A stretch of 64,000 nt of DNA from JAKRSD01 sp964473995 (GTDB lineage: Bacteria; Bacteroidota; Bacteroidia; CAIKAF01), in the NCBI GenBank assembly GCA_964473995.1, contig CAYYRB010000003.1, forward strand, positions 1 through 64,000, written 5' to 3'. This document shows, one piece after another, positions 1 to 10,071 of this stretch; position 1 is the stretch's first letter; every line of letters begins with the position of its first letter. Position numbers and translations under genes: made by a program. Under the pieces are notes generated by a model. It was not told the DNA's origin, did not search any database, and was given only the letters and a program-made list of their open reading frames with translations.

Positions 1-13
1 CCGATTTTTTACG

Positions 14-48
14 AAAACGCCCCGCAGCATCACTGCAGGGCGTTTTTT
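14..48. terminator. Rho-independent terminator of a gene left of the window
   Basis: The arms ACGCCC (17-22) and GGGCGT (38-43) pair, extended by GCAG/CTGC across one mismatch and by flanking A and T runs. The loop is about 5 nt and six T follow. The A/T flanks make it usable in both directions. No gene on its left is visible here. Confidence 0.8.
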
Positions 49-115
49 GTTTTATTATCATACCCCAAATACTTCAATTAACCTCGTTTTTTTTCAATTG
101 TTAAAATGATTTAAA

Positions 116-123
116 TATCTTTG
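116..123 (+). promoter_or_regulatory. TAnnTTTG -7 box for the nidogen/SprB surface protein
   Basis: TATCTTTG matches the Bacteroidota -7 consensus exactly. It lies 18 nt before the ATG at 142. It overlaps the in-frame TTG at 121, so that TTG is an unlikely start. No TTG is seen at the 19-nt spacing expected for a -33 element. Confidence 0.6.
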
Positions 124-141
124 TTCAAAGTTTTAAAACGA

Positions 142-3100
142 ATGAATAAACTCCTTTATTCCGGGTTTCTTTTATTTGCTGTTCAATTTGTCCACGCTCA
201 ATTTCCGGTGGTGGATAGTCCGGAATATCAGAATCAAAAATCTGCCGGATTGCTTACGGGTTCTTTACCTGGGAATCCTGCCTCTGTCATACCAGGCAAT
301 TCTTTCGGAGGTGGCATGGTTGATCCGTTAAGTTGTGCATGTTATACAGAACCCGACGCCACTTGGTCTACACTTCAGGCTTGTGATGACTGCAGTTCCG
401 GATTTATCAACATACCTTTTCAATTTTGTTTTTTTGGTCAAACATCCAATGGATTCTTCATTAATAATAACGGCAACATTAGTTTTAATAACGCGGTCGG
501 AACATTTACCCCGCCGGTTCTGCCATCAGCGGGTCAGGCAGTTCTTGGTCCTTATTGGGCTGATGTGGATACTAGGAACAATCTTGGACAGGTACGCTAT
601 AAAATTACCCCCACGGCGGCATTTATCAATTGGGTAAATGTGGGCTATTTTAATACACAAGGCGATAAGCGAAATACGTTTTCACTTATCATTACCAATG
701 GAAATGATCCTTCCATCGGTATCGGCAATAATGTGGCTTTTTGTTACAAGGATATGCAATGGACCACAGGTTCCGCCTCTCAGGGTGTAAATGGATTTGG
801 TGGAACTCCGGCTACCGTAGGTGCTAATTGGGGAGTGAATAATCAGTTCATCCGCATCGGTACATTCAACGCACCTGGAACTGTTTACAACGGACCTAAT
901 GTGGTGAGCCAGGTTTCCTGGCTCGACTTTAAATCGTTTAAATATAATGTTTGCAATAATGTGAATACTCCTCCCGTTCTCATCAACGGTCAATTTCCGG
1001 GTTATACCTTTCAACCGGATACCTGTAATGCCATCAATGGGGGTGTTATGCAGCCGAACGGACAGGGTAATGGAATTTGTGTGGGGCAGACCGTAACGGG
1101 TTCTTTACAGTTTTCAGGCCCTGAGAATAACCAAAATGTTACTGTTTCCGCAACAGGCCCTCCCGGATTAGTTGCAAATACGGTGACAGGAAGTACTCCG
1201 ACGATTAACATTTCTTACACCCCAACCATGGGTACCAATGGCCCTCAAACAATCACGGTTACGGCGACCGATAATGGTAATCCTAGTCTAAGCACTACGG
1301 TTACACTTACCGTTTTAGTTACCTCTCCTCCTTATAATCCTACAATCTCCGGTCCAGATTTTATTTGTCCCGGCGGCACGGCTACATTGGCAGTAAATGA
1401 AAACTTTAATACGTATTCTTGGTCGGGAGCAACAACGGGTAACCAACAGTCTGTGACGGGACCGGCAGGTACTTACAATGTTACGGTTACTCTAGGCGGT
1501 TGTACTTTGACTACCTCAAAAACGGTAGGTTTGTATCCTCTGCCTTCTCCTGTTGTTGTAGGAAACAGCCAAGTTTGCGCGGGTTCAACTACCCTGCTTT
1601 CCACAACCTTGCCTTATTCTGCCTACAATTGGTCCACCGGTGCTCAGGCGCCTACTACTCAGGCAGGGAGCGGCTCTCACACTGTTACGGTGACGGATAA
1701 TAACGGCTGCATAAACACCTCTGCTCCATTTATAATTACCGATTATATTCAGCCTGCAATTACGACTACGCCTAGTAATGCCTCATGCTATGGGTTTGCT
1801 GATGGACTTTTGACGGTGAATTTGGCCGGGGCAACAGGTTCTGAAGCGATTTCCTGGCCTCATGATCTAACTGAGACTTCTTTTACAGCCTCTGGTCTTT
1901 CTGCCGGAACGTATTCGTTTGTCATTACCGATGCAAATGGATGTCTGTGGCCATCTTCGGGTATTGTAGGTCAACCCGATTCGCTTGATTTCTCATTGAA
2001 TACGATTAATGTTACCTGCCCGGGAGGAAATGACGGCTCTGCCGCCGTGGTAAATCCCATCGGAGGTACTCAGCCATACTCTTTTGTCTGGGATGGTAAT
2101 CCGAATCAAACAGGCCAAACATTTTCCGGATTTTCATTCGGTAATCACTCGGTAACCCTTGCCGATGCCAATGGTTGCATGCTCACTCAATCTTTTACGC
2201 TTAATGAAATCAGTTCAACACCTGTTATTTCATCTACTCCGGTCATAGAGTCTTGCCCAGGAGCCTCTAACGGATCAATCAATCTGTCCGTCAGCGGAGG
2301 TAATCCTTCGTTTCTTTTCCTCTGGGGTAACGGTCAAACCACGGAAGATCCTCAAGACCTTCCGACAGGCAATTATGATGTGACCATAACCGACATAAAC
2401 GGTTGTACTTTCAGCCATTCGGCTTTTGTAGGTGTTGGAGAAAACCTTACGATTAACCATACGGCAATAGATGTTCTCTGTAATGGGGATTATTCGGGTA
2501 GCATCGTAATTTCTCCCGTTACCGGAATTGCCCCCTTCACCGTTCTTATGAACGGACTTCCAGCCTCTCTTAATAACACGAATTTGCAAGCGGGTGAATA
2601 CAATTTTTACCTGACCGATGTAAATGGGTGTTATTACAGTTTTTCTGAAACGCTTACTGAGCCTACTCCTTTACTTGTTGACACTACCCAATATCTCATT
2701 TCTTTGGGTGATTACACCAATCTTCTGGTAACTGCCTCAGGCGGTGTTCCCCCTTATTCATATTCTTGGTTGCCGCTTTATAACCTGAGTTGTACGGATT
2801 GTCCAAATCCGCTCTGCTGGGCGGTAAATACAACCAACTATTTGGTGGAGGTAACCGATGCCAATGGATGTCTTTCCTACGGAGAAGCGCTTGTTGAGGT
2901 TTTGCAGCCACCTTCCCTTGCTCCTTCTGCCTTCACCCCTGATGGGGATGGCCTGAATGATATTTTCCTCGCCTCTTTGGTAGGAGTGAAAGAGTTTGAA
3001 ATGAGCATTTTCACCCGCTGGGGTCAGAAGGTTTTCGAGTCAGATGATTTGTATAAAGGCTGGAACGGGAATGTGGGTGGAAAAATCGGAGATTCTGACA

Positions 3101-3180
3101 TTTACGTGTATAAAATTTTTGTCCGGTACATCAACGGCAACGACGAAACAATTCACGGGAGTGTTTTATTGCTTCGGTAA
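142..3180 (+). CDS. T9SS type B surface protein with nidogen-like domain and SprB repeats
   Basis: Large secreted protein of about 1012 residues, probably displayed on the cell surface and exported by the type IX secretion system. The start MNKLLYSGFLLFAVQFVHAQ is a clean signal peptide. Residues about 95-280 resemble a nidogen (NIDO) domain (FFINNNGNISFN, then GPYWADVDTR). A cadherin/Ig-like stretch follows at about 310-390. From about 538 to 920 there are four to five SprB-type repeats of roughly 75 residues, each with a Cys early and a TDxNGC motif late. The last ~88 residues (SAFTPDGDGLNDIF, RWGQKVFES) are the gliding-motility-associated CHU_C sorting domain. An in-frame TTG at 121 is rejected because it sits in the promoter box. 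The ligand is unknown; adhesion is an inference from the domains. Confidence 0.85.
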   Translation: MNKLLYSGFLLFAVQFVHAQFPVVDSPEYQNQKSAGLLTGSLPGNPASVIPGNSFGGGMVDPLSCACYTEPDATWSTLQACDDCSSGFINIPFQFCFFGQTSNGFFINNNGNISFNNAVGTFTPPVLPSAGQAVLGPYWADVDTRNNLGQVRYKITPTAAFINWVNVGYFNTQGDKRNTFSLIITNGNDPSIGIGNNVAFCYKDMQWTTGSASQGVNGFGGTPATVGANWGVNNQFIRIGTFNAPGTVYNGPNVVSQVSWLDFKSFKYNVCNNVNTPPVLINGQFPGYTFQPDTCNAINGGVMQPNGQGNGICVGQTVTGSLQFSGPENNQNVTVSATGPPGLVANTVTGSTPTINISYTPTMGTNGPQTITVTATDNGNPSLSTTVTLTVLVTSPPYNPTISGPDFICPGGTATLAVNENFNTYSWSGATTGNQQSVTGPAGTYNVTVTLGGCTLTTSKTVGLYPLPSPVVVGNSQVCAGSTTLLSTTLPYSAYNWSTGAQAPTTQAGSGSHTVTVTDNNGCINTSAPFIITDYIQPAITTTPSNASCYGFADGLLTVNLAGATGSEAISWPHDLTETSFTASGLSAGTYSFVITDANGCLWPSSGIVGQPDSLDFSLNTINVTCPGGNDGSAAVVNPIGGTQPYSFVWDGNPNQTGQTFSGFSFGNHSVTLADANGCMLTQSFTLNEISSTPVISSTPVIESCPGASNGSINLSVSGGNPSFLFLWGNGQTTEDPQDLPTGNYDVTITDINGCTFSHSAFVGVGENLTINHTAIDVLCNGDYSGSIVISPVTGIAPFTVLMNGLPASLNNTNLQAGEYNFYLTDVNGCYYSFSETLTEPTPLLVDTTQYLISLGDYTNLLVTASGGVPPYSYSWLPLYNLSCTDCPNPLCWAVNTTNYLVEVTDANGCLSYGEALVEVLQPPSLAPSAFTPDGDGLNDIFLASLVGVKEFEMSIFTRWGQKVFESDDLYKGWNGNVGGKIGDSDIYVYKIFVRYINGNDETIHGSVLLLR

Positions 3181-3621
3181 GATGCGTTTAGGTATGTTCA
3201 TCTAATCCATTTACCCCCTTATCCTATATTGATTCAAAAATATGAAGTAGGGGATGATCTGCTTTATATCGGTTTGGATTAACTCCGATTTAATAAAGCA
3301 AAATGGTCAATGGAATTGGCATTTTTCTTTCATTATAACACATGAAGAGAAACCCCGGGCACTTAATGATACATTGTAAAACCAAGCCAAATTCAGTTTA
3401 AAGATTTTCTATACAATCTTAAGGATTGGAAAGGTGTTTTGTAAACATGTTATTCCAACAATATGTCTGTTCCCTGGTGCAATACTTTTACTTTGATTGA
3501 ACGTAAATGGTTCTGCTTATGTACGGCCGTACTTTCTGGGGGAATAAATTCGGTTGATTATTATATTGATGAAAAAAGCAAACTTCCAGATTGATGTGTG
3601 TTTCTTTTGACGGGGATTTCT

Positions 3622-3676
3622 CATGATTGGTTGCGGAGAAAAATCCCCATCTGCTAAAAACATCAGAACCGGTTTC
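3622..3676. repeat. 55-bp contig-end copy (left of gap 1)
   Basis: The 55 bases before the gap are identical to the 55 bases after it (3777-3831). This is the pattern of two contigs overlapping by one k-mer that were scaffolded without merging. It is not a biological direct repeat. Confidence 0.9.
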
Positions 3677-3776
3677 NNNNNNNNNNNNNNNNNNNNNNNN
3701 NNNNNNNNNNNNNNNNNNNNNNNNNNNNNNNNNNNNNNNNNNNNNNNNNNNNNNNNNNNNNNNNNNNNNNNNNNNN
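3677..3776. other. Assembly gap 1 (100 N), probably spurious
   Basis: Exactly 100 N, the same as the other three gaps, so the length is a placeholder. Because the flanks overlap perfectly over 55 bases, the true sequence is probably continuous after removing the N run and one flank copy. Confidence 0.9.
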
Positions 3777-3831
3777 CATGATTGGTTGCGGAGAAAAATC
3801 CCCATCTGCTAAAAACATCAGAACCGGTTTC
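3777..3831. repeat. 55-bp contig-end copy (right of gap 1)
   Basis: Identical to 3622-3676. See that entry; it is an assembly overlap. Confidence 0.9.
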
Positions 3832-3892
3832 ATAAATTACTTGATTACCAGGTTTTTGCGTATTTTTCTCGTTGTTGGGGAGCTGCAAATAA

Positions 3893-3922
3893 AAAAAGGT
3901 TGCCTAAAAAGACAACCTTTTT
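3893..3922 (-). terminator. Terminator of the choice-of-anchor L protein
   Basis: The arms AAAAAGGTTG (3893-3902) and CAACCTTTTT (3913-3922) pair perfectly over 10 bp with a 10-nt loop. On the minus strand the hairpin ends in a T run, 21 nt after the stop codon at 3944. Confidence 0.85.
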
Positions 3923-3943
3923 ACTATTGATAGAATCATGCGA

Positions 3944-6544
3944 TTACTTTCCTGAGGAAACGGTTATGGTTTGAGCAAGCTTTTTCTCCTCGTTTGAGCA
4001 ATCTAAATATAGAATGGTCATGAAATATACTCCGTCGGAAATGTTTTTAGGGCTCCAATCGATCTCTTTATCTTCGGTCTCGAAAACTTTCGCACCCCAA
4101 CGGTTGTATATTTTTACGTTGAACTTGATAGAATAGGTAAACAAATCCAAAATCGAATAGGTGTCATTGATATTATCTCCATTGGGAGTAAATATATTCG
4201 GGAGATCGGTAAGCTCCACCGTGGGAATTTCAATGACCTTAGTCATATTGGTATCTGTTGCGCAATAGTTGGAAACGTAGAAATAATAAATTCCATCCGT
4301 GTTAACGCTTATGGTTTCAGTTGTTTCCCCCGTACTCCAAAGTAAATCGTCCGTGGTTGGATCATAATTGGTACCAAACAAGGTAACGGGCTGTGATCCG
4401 CAAATATAGAATGCAGTGTCTATGGAGGCGTTGGGTGGAGCAACGGGATAAATTTCCAAACTGTCGCGGAATTTACAACCTGCGTTGTTGGTCAATTCAA
4501 GCCAATAAGTACCAGTTATGGTTGCGTCAATGCTCGAGGAGGACGATCCTGTAGACCAAAGTGTTCCCGTCACATTGGGATAGCCCGAATTGCTCAATGC
4601 ATTGCTGAGTGGTATGGTATCTCCGGGGCAAAGAGCTGTACTGTCGTATTCGGGATCTATAAGTTGAACCTGGGGCAGCGGGGTTACAAAAATCCGGAAA
4701 TTATCTTGTCCGCATGCTCCCGGTGTGGTGGCTACTACATTAATGAATAGCGTGTCTACCTGAGGACCGGGGGTGCTTGCCGAAAGTGTCGGTGTGTTTT
4801 GGGCTCCGAAGAAATATTGCGAAGGCGTCCACGTATAGTTTGTATTTGGAAGTGCATTTGGGTTTACGTTTATTGAATCTCCAGAACAGATAAAGCGATC
4901 AGAAAAGTTCAAGGGAATATTGGCCGGTTCGTAAACCTGATAAGTTTCAGTAATCTGACACCCGAAAGTGTCTGTAACCTGCAGGGTGTAGGTGCCGGGT
5001 GCCAAACCGGATAGATTCTGCGTGGTCAGGTTGCCCGGCGTCCACAAATAGGAGAACGGGGGTGTTTGGCCTGTGACCACTATGATGATGGATCCATCAT
5101 CGGTTCCAAAACAGGCCGAACTGTCAATGGCCTCGTTTACGGTGAATTGAGGAGGACCAATGGTAACATTAACCGTATCTGCCGCTAAAGAGCCCGTACA
5201 TCCATCCGTTACCGTAACTATATACGTGGCATTTGCACCGGGTGTGATGTTAAGCGGATTTGATCCTACCGGAGTTCCGTTTTGGGTCCAAATACTGGTG
5301 TAGGGGGGAACTCCTCCCGTGATTACCCCGTTAAAAACTTGAGGCACGTTTGGACAAATTTGTCGGTCAGGACCTCCATTTACGTCGAGCGGATTTACGT
5401 TGGTAATGGTGAGTGAAATGGTTGATGTGTATACATTACCGCAGGCATTGATGTTGGTAACGGTAAATGTGACATTTTCATTCGGTTCGTTAATTCCGTC
5501 TTGGATTGGCGTAAGGGTTAAATCGAAGGAAGCCTGGCCCGGAGCGAAGATGATTTGAGTTGGAACAGGCCCGCCATTATATTGATAATCCACCCCGTTT
5601 GTTGCCGAACCGCTGATTTGTACAGGTACTGTATCGGCTTGACCGATAACACCGTCGCGGAAAAAAGTGATGGTTACATCGGAACATCCTTCGTAAATAA
5701 GCGTGTCGTTAATGGCACTGTTGTAGTTATAGGATGGAGAGATGGTAACGGCTCCCGTTCCGAATGAATTCTCCTCCAGAAATACAGCTGAATCAAAAGC
5801 TGTGTCACCGACATCGGCAATAGCCAGTTTTATGGTGTAGGTGGAGCAGGGAATGACAGGAGCAATGGCGGTAAGTACAACGGTGTAACCGTCAAAAACG
5901 AAGTTATTGCTGCTGTTGGCAACATAATAGGCAGTATTCGTTATTGCGTTCACATTGTTAATGCTTACGGGAGTGGCAGTTCCAGGAAGTAAAGCGACAT
6001 TGGAGGTGTTATAAGCAGGCCCTGCGGGATTGGGCCCTGTTAGGAAAAAGGCAAATACATCGTTGAAGGTTGATGAGTTTGGAGGAGCAAATTCCGGATA
6101 TTCTTCCGAAGCAAAAACATATTTGAATTTCAGCGTATCACCCGCAGGCACGAAATCAAACTGTAAAACAGCGCGATCTTGCGTACCTGTTGCGATAGTA
6201 TTTAGGTTCGGGTCAGTTCCTCCGTTATTAACTCCTCCCATGAAAGATCCTGCAGGGCTGCTGAATTGGACATTACCGTTTGCTAATAACCCTGAGGTGA
6301 GTACGATACCCCTGTTGATGCCCAGATTTGACTGTAATCCATTGTTGAATACCCCGATGGAGTTTGGATTGGTGGTGAATGCATTGATATTAGAAGTGGT
6401 GATTCCGCTTCCAACCAAGACGTCCTGCACTGCCTGCGCCGCCGGAATAGGAACAACGTTTATTTGCCCCAAAACTGGCAAATAAGCCATGCAAAAAGCA
6501 AAAGAAGAAAGCAAGAGAAGTCTTTGTTTCATGCCAGATTTCAT
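3944..6544 (-). CDS. T9SS type B secreted protein with choice-of-anchor L domain
   Basis: Secreted protein of 866 residues. A signal peptide ends near VLGQ at residue 27; translation may start at residue 5 instead (MKQRLLLLSSF). Residues about 30-265 match the choice-of-anchor L family (GRIVLTSG-like GIVLTSGLL, FVFASEEYPEF-like YVFASEEYPEF, then FFLTGPN). A Calx-beta-like segment (about 275-385) and a PKD-like segment follow. One SprB-type repeat (about 465-540, with SACFGTDDGS and VTDTFGCQ) comes next. The final ~88 residues (NIFTPNGDNINDTY, RWGAKVFET) are a CHU_C domain for T9SS export. It converges on the other type B protein across a gene-free region. The role is unknown; surface adhesion is plausible only. 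Confidence 0.85.
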   Translation of the reverse strand: MKSGMKQRLLLLSSFAFCMAYLPVLGQINVVPIPAAQAVQDVLVGSGITTSNINAFTTNPNSIGVFNNGLQSNLGINRGIVLTSGLLANGNVQFSSPAGSFMGGVNNGGTDPNLNTIATGTQDRAVLQFDFVPAGDTLKFKYVFASEEYPEFAPPNSSTFNDVFAFFLTGPNPAGPAYNTSNVALLPGTATPVSINNVNAITNTAYYVANSSNNFVFDGYTVVLTAIAPVIPCSTYTIKLAIADVGDTAFDSAVFLEENSFGTGAVTISPSYNYNSAINDTLIYEGCSDVTITFFRDGVIGQADTVPVQISGSATNGVDYQYNGGPVPTQIIFAPGQASFDLTLTPIQDGINEPNENVTFTVTNINACGNVYTSTISLTITNVNPLDVNGGPDRQICPNVPQVFNGVITGGVPPYTSIWTQNGTPVGSNPLNITPGANATYIVTVTDGCTGSLAADTVNVTIGPPQFTVNEAIDSSACFGTDDGSIIIVVTGQTPPFSYLWTPGNLTTQNLSGLAPGTYTLQVTDTFGCQITETYQVYEPANIPLNFSDRFICSGDSINVNPNALPNTNYTWTPSQYFFGAQNTPTLSASTPGPQVDTLFINVVATTPGACGQDNFRIFVTPLPQVQLIDPEYDSTALCPGDTIPLSNALSNSGYPNVTGTLWSTGSSSSSIDATITGTYWLELTNNAGCKFRDSLEIYPVAPPNASIDTAFYICGSQPVTLFGTNYDPTTDDLLWSTGETTETISVNTDGIYYFYVSNYCATDTNMTKVIEIPTVELTDLPNIFTPNGDNINDTYSILDLFTYSIKFNVKIYNRWGAKVFETEDKEIDWSPKNISDGVYFMTILYLDCSNEEKKLAQTITVSSGK

Positions 6545-6583
6545 TGGTAATGAAACACAAATCTAATTATTTGTTACAAATTC

Positions 6584-9500
6584 TTAAAAAAAATCGACAA
6601 TTAAAACCAAATCATCTGCACTTACAGGCGTTTTTGCTGAAAGTAGGACCTTTTTTACGATGCCGTCTGCAGGTGCGGTAACGGTAGTTTCCATTTTCAT
6701 GGCTTCAATGACGAACAGTGGCGTATTTTTAGTGAACTTGTCTCCTTCTTCAACCATAATTTTGGATAACATTCCCTGCAAGGGGGCTCCGATATGGCCG
6801 GCTATGGATTTGTCGGCTTTGGTATTTTTTATTTCCTCTTTTTTCAGTTTATAATCTTGAATGACAATGTTTCGTGTTTGGCCATTTAACTTGAAAAATA
6901 CCATTCGTTTTCCCTGCTCGTCGGCAGGGCCTGCGGATAGAAACCGAATCAGAAGTGTTTTTCCCGGAGCCGCCTCCACTTCGCACTCTTCCCCTGGTTT
7001 CATGCCGAATAAAAAATTCAATGTGGGTACCCGCGAAACATCACCATACAAATCCCGGTGTTCTTTATATTCTTCAAACACCTTCGGAAACATTTTAAAG
7101 GACAGGTAATCGTTTTCCGTGCACTCGGCTCCGAAACGGCTTTGGAACTCCGACAAATCTTCATCTATGTCAATATCTGGAATTTCATCTGCCGGATTTT
7201 TGCTGAACGGTTTTTCTCCTTTTAAAATAATTTTTTGGATGTCTTCGGGAAGACCTTCATCCGGAAAGCCTAATTCACCGCGAAACAATTGTTTCACGGA
7301 TTCCGGAAAGGAAATTTGGTCCCCGCGTGTCAGTACGTCTTCCGTTTTTAAATGATTGGATACCAGAAACTGGGCCATATCACCCACCACCTTGGATGAT
7401 GGGGTAACCTTCACGATGTCTCCGAAGAGTTTGTTGACCTCCGTAAATGTTTGTTTGATTTCATCGAATTTATCACCCAAACCGAGCGCGATGGACTGGG
7501 GTTTTAAGTTGCTGTATTGTCCTCCCGGTATTTCATGGGTGTATACTTCGGCCGTACCTGCCTTTAATCCGGATTCGAACGGATAGTAATATTCGCGCAC
7601 GTTTTCCCAATAGTTCGAAAATTCATTCAATGAATGAATGTTGACCGGATTTTCTCTTTCGTGATGCCTGAACATCTCTGCTACCGCATTGAAGTTGGGC
7701 TGGGACGTAAGACCCGATAAGCCGCCGAGAGCCACATCAATTACATGAACTCCCGCTTCGGCTGCCTTCAGGTAGGTAGCCGCCTGAATGGATGCCGTAT
7801 CATGCGTATGCAGATGTATAGGAATTTTTACGGTTTCCCTCAATGCGGAAATAAGGTCATACGCCGCATAGGGCTTGAGTAAACCTGCCATATCTTTCAC
7901 GGCTAACATGTGTGCTCCCGCATCTTCTGCCTGTTTGGCCAATTTCAGGTAGTAATCTAAATGGTATTTCGGTCTTGACGGGTCATGTATGTCGCCTGTG
8001 TAGCAAATAGTTCCTTGTGCAATGGCGCCTGTCTTTTTGCGAATTACGGCGATGGAGCGTTCCAGACTTTTCATCTGGTTCAAGGAGTCGAAAACCCGGA
8101 ATACGTCAATTCCCGTTTCCCAGGAACGGATGATGAATTTTTCCAGTACATTCCCTGGGTAGGCGGAATATCCTACGCCGTTGGATCCCCTGAACAGCAT
8201 CTGGAGCAACAGGTTGGGCATGGCTTGTCGTAACAATGCCAGACGCTGCCAGGGATCTTCTTTTAAAAAGCGGAGTGCCACGTCGAACGTTGCTCCTCCC
8301 CACACTTCCATGGAAAATACGTTGGCATGCCGTTTGGCGTAACTTTCTGCCACTTTCAACATGTCATAAGTGCGCACACGCGTTGCAAGAAGTGATTGAT
8401 GCGCATCGCGAAAGGTGGTATCCGTGTACTGAATTTGCCTGCTTTCGGAAAGTTGATTACAGAATTCAGCCGGACCCAGCTTATCCAACACCTGTTTATT
8501 ACCGTCAGGGTAGGGGCTGTATTTATCGAAGGATGGAATGATCGGCTTCAGGAATTTTTTATCGGGGTCTGATTTGGTGATATCGGGATTTCCGTTTACG
8601 ATGACATTACCCAAAAATTGAAGGGTTTTTGTACCTCGGTCCTGTGTCTTTTTGAAGGTAAACAGCTCAGGTTGCTGTGCGATGAAATTGACATTCACGT
8701 TTCCTTTTTTAAAGAATTCGTGATTCACGATGTTAATCAGAAAGGGAATATTGGTTTTCACTCCGCGGATTCTGAACTCCCTTAGCGCTCTGGTCATTTT
8801 TCTCGCTGCGCCGTCTGCCGTGCGTGAGTGGGCGGTTATTTTCACCAGCATGGAATCAAAGTACGGGCTTACATTCACTCCGGGATACACACTTCCGCTG
8901 TCGAGCCGTATACCGAAACCCTCCGCGCTGCGGAATGCAATCACGGTTCCGTAATCGGGCATGAAATTATTCCCGGGGTCTTCCGTTGTTACCCGGCACT
9001 GTATTGCCGAGCCGTTAACCGATAATTTTTCCTGTACTATATCCAGTTCTTCACTCCCCAGTTTATGCCCCATGGCAATACGGATTTGGGCTTTCACCAA
9101 ATCAATTCCCGTCACCATTTCGGTAACGGTGTGTTCCACCTGAATACGGGTATTTACTTCAATGAAATAGATATTTTCTTCTCCGTCAACCAAAAATTCT
9201 ACCGTGCCCAAATTATTGTAGGAAGCTTGTCTGCAAATCCGAAGCGCATAATCGTACAATTTTTCTCTGGTTTCCTGTTTCAGATTTCTGGCCGGAGCCA
9301 CTTCCACCACTTTTTGAAAACGCCGCTGAACGGAGCAGTCCCGTTCAAACAGATGCACCATATTGCCAAAATTATCGGCACAGATCTGTACCTCGATATG
9401 TTTGGGGTTTTCTACAAATTTTTCCAAAAAAACCTGCCCGTTTCCGAAAGCATTCAGTGCTTCCCGCGAGGCTTCATTGAATTGTCCTTCGATTTCGTGT

Positions 9501-10051
9501 TCCGATCTCACTACACGCATGCCTCTGCCTCCGCCTCCGCCTGCTGCTTTAATCATAACGGGATAGCCTATTCTGTCCGCTTCCGCCTTTGCCACGGAAC
9601 TGTCGATAATAGCTTCCCTGTTGCTTTCAATGATGGGCAAGCCGGCCTGTATGGCTAATAATTTCGCGGATACCTTGTTGCCCAGTTTTTCCATGGCTTC
9701 CGGATCAGGACCAACCCAAATAATATCGTTGGCCAGACATTTCTTGGCAAATTCTGCATTTTCACTGAGAAATCCATATCCCGGATGAATGGCATCCACC
9801 CCTTTGGACTTGGCCAGATGTATAATTTCCTGAATATCCAGATAGGGCTTCAGTGGTTCGTTTTCCTCTCCTATGCAATAGGATTCGTCAGCCTTGTAAC
9901 GGTGCAGGGAATAGCGGTCCTCATGGGTGTAGACAGCCACGGTTTTAATTCCCATTTCATCGCAGGCTCTTAAAATACGGATGGCGATTTCCCCACGGTT
10001 GGCCACCAGCAATTTTTTTATTTCTTTCTTCACGGCGTTTAGTTTTCGCAT
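6584..10051 (-). CDS. pyc: Pyruvate carboxylase, single chain
   Basis: Carboxylates pyruvate to oxaloacetate with ATP, bicarbonate and biotin, refilling the TCA cycle in the cytoplasm. Its 1155 residues match the usual single-chain length. In order: biotin carboxylase domain (about 10-460; LLVANRGEIAIRI, the glycine-rich KAAGGGGGRGMR, and FIEVNTRIQVEHTVTE); carboxyltransferase domain of the HMG-lyase fold (about 540-810; TDTTFRDAHQSLLATR, then HLHTHDT); the conserved carboxylase region (to about 1050); and a C-terminal biotinyl domain whose EAMKMET motif places the biotinylated Lys at 1119. The first Met is the only sensible start. A 16-bp palindrome lies 21 nt upstream. Citrate synthase, which uses the product, is encoded about 16 kb away. 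Confidence 0.97.
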   Translation of the reverse strand: MRKLNAVKKEIKKLLVANRGEIAIRILRACDEMGIKTVAVYTHEDRYSLHRYKADESYCIGEENEPLKPYLDIQEIIHLAKSKGVDAIHPGYGFLSENAEFAKKCLANDIIWVGPDPEAMEKLGNKVSAKLLAIQAGLPIIESNREAIIDSSVAKAEADRIGYPVMIKAAGGGGGRGMRVVRSEHEIEGQFNEASREALNAFGNGQVFLEKFVENPKHIEVQICADNFGNMVHLFERDCSVQRRFQKVVEVAPARNLKQETREKLYDYALRICRQASYNNLGTVEFLVDGEENIYFIEVNTRIQVEHTVTEMVTGIDLVKAQIRIAMGHKLGSEELDIVQEKLSVNGSAIQCRVTTEDPGNNFMPDYGTVIAFRSAEGFGIRLDSGSVYPGVNVSPYFDSMLVKITAHSRTADGAARKMTRALREFRIRGVKTNIPFLINIVNHEFFKKGNVNVNFIAQQPELFTFKKTQDRGTKTLQFLGNVIVNGNPDITKSDPDKKFLKPIIPSFDKYSPYPDGNKQVLDKLGPAEFCNQLSESRQIQYTDTTFRDAHQSLLATRVRTYDMLKVAESYAKRHANVFSMEVWGGATFDVALRFLKEDPWQRLALLRQAMPNLLLQMLFRGSNGVGYSAYPGNVLEKFIIRSWETGIDVFRVFDSLNQMKSLERSIAVIRKKTGAIAQGTICYTGDIHDPSRPKYHLDYYLKLAKQAEDAGAHMLAVKDMAGLLKPYAAYDLISALRETVKIPIHLHTHDTASIQAATYLKAAEAGVHVIDVALGGLSGLTSQPNFNAVAEMFRHHERENPVNIHSLNEFSNYWENVREYYYPFESGLKAGTAEVYTHEIPGGQYSNLKPQSIALGLGDKFDEIKQTFTEVNKLFGDIVKVTPSSKVVGDMAQFLVSNHLKTEDVLTRGDQISFPESVKQLFRGELGFPDEGLPEDIQKIILKGEKPFSKNPADEIPDIDIDEDLSEFQSRFGAECTENDYLSFKMFPKVFEEYKEHRDLYGDVSRVPTLNFLFGMKPGEECEVEAAPGKTLLIRFLSAGPADEQGKRMVFFKLNGQTRNIVIQDYKLKKEEIKNTKADKSIAGHIGAPLQGMLSKIMVEEGDKFTKNTPLFVIEAMKMETTVTAPADGIVKKVLLSAKTPVSADDLVLIVDFF

Positions 10052-10071
10052 TAAAAATAAATCAAAAAATT

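Larger units (their letters stand above)
3181..3943. other. Gene-free region containing an assembly gap
   Basis: I see no convincing gene, RNA or mobile element here. It holds a 100-N gap with 55-base duplicated flanks and, at the right edge, a terminator. A hairpin-forming inverted repeat (GGGGATTT at 3612-3619 with AAATCCCC at 3641-3648) lies next to the junction and may have contributed to the contig break. Confidence 0.6.

Noticed and set aside
121..141. In-frame TTG start 21 nt upstream of the nidogen/SprB gene
   Set aside because: It overlaps the TATCTTTG promoter box, and the ATG at 142 begins a standard signal peptide.
3612..3648. Inverted repeat GGGGATTT/AAATCCCC with CTC/GAG inside, near gap 1
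   Set aside because: No T run follows and no gene ends nearby, so it is not called a terminator; mentioned only as a possible cause of the contig break.
3622..3831. 55-base direct repeats as a mobile-element target duplication or att site
   Set aside because: The same exact length occurs at a second, unrelated gap with the copy inside dapD; an assembly overlap explains both.
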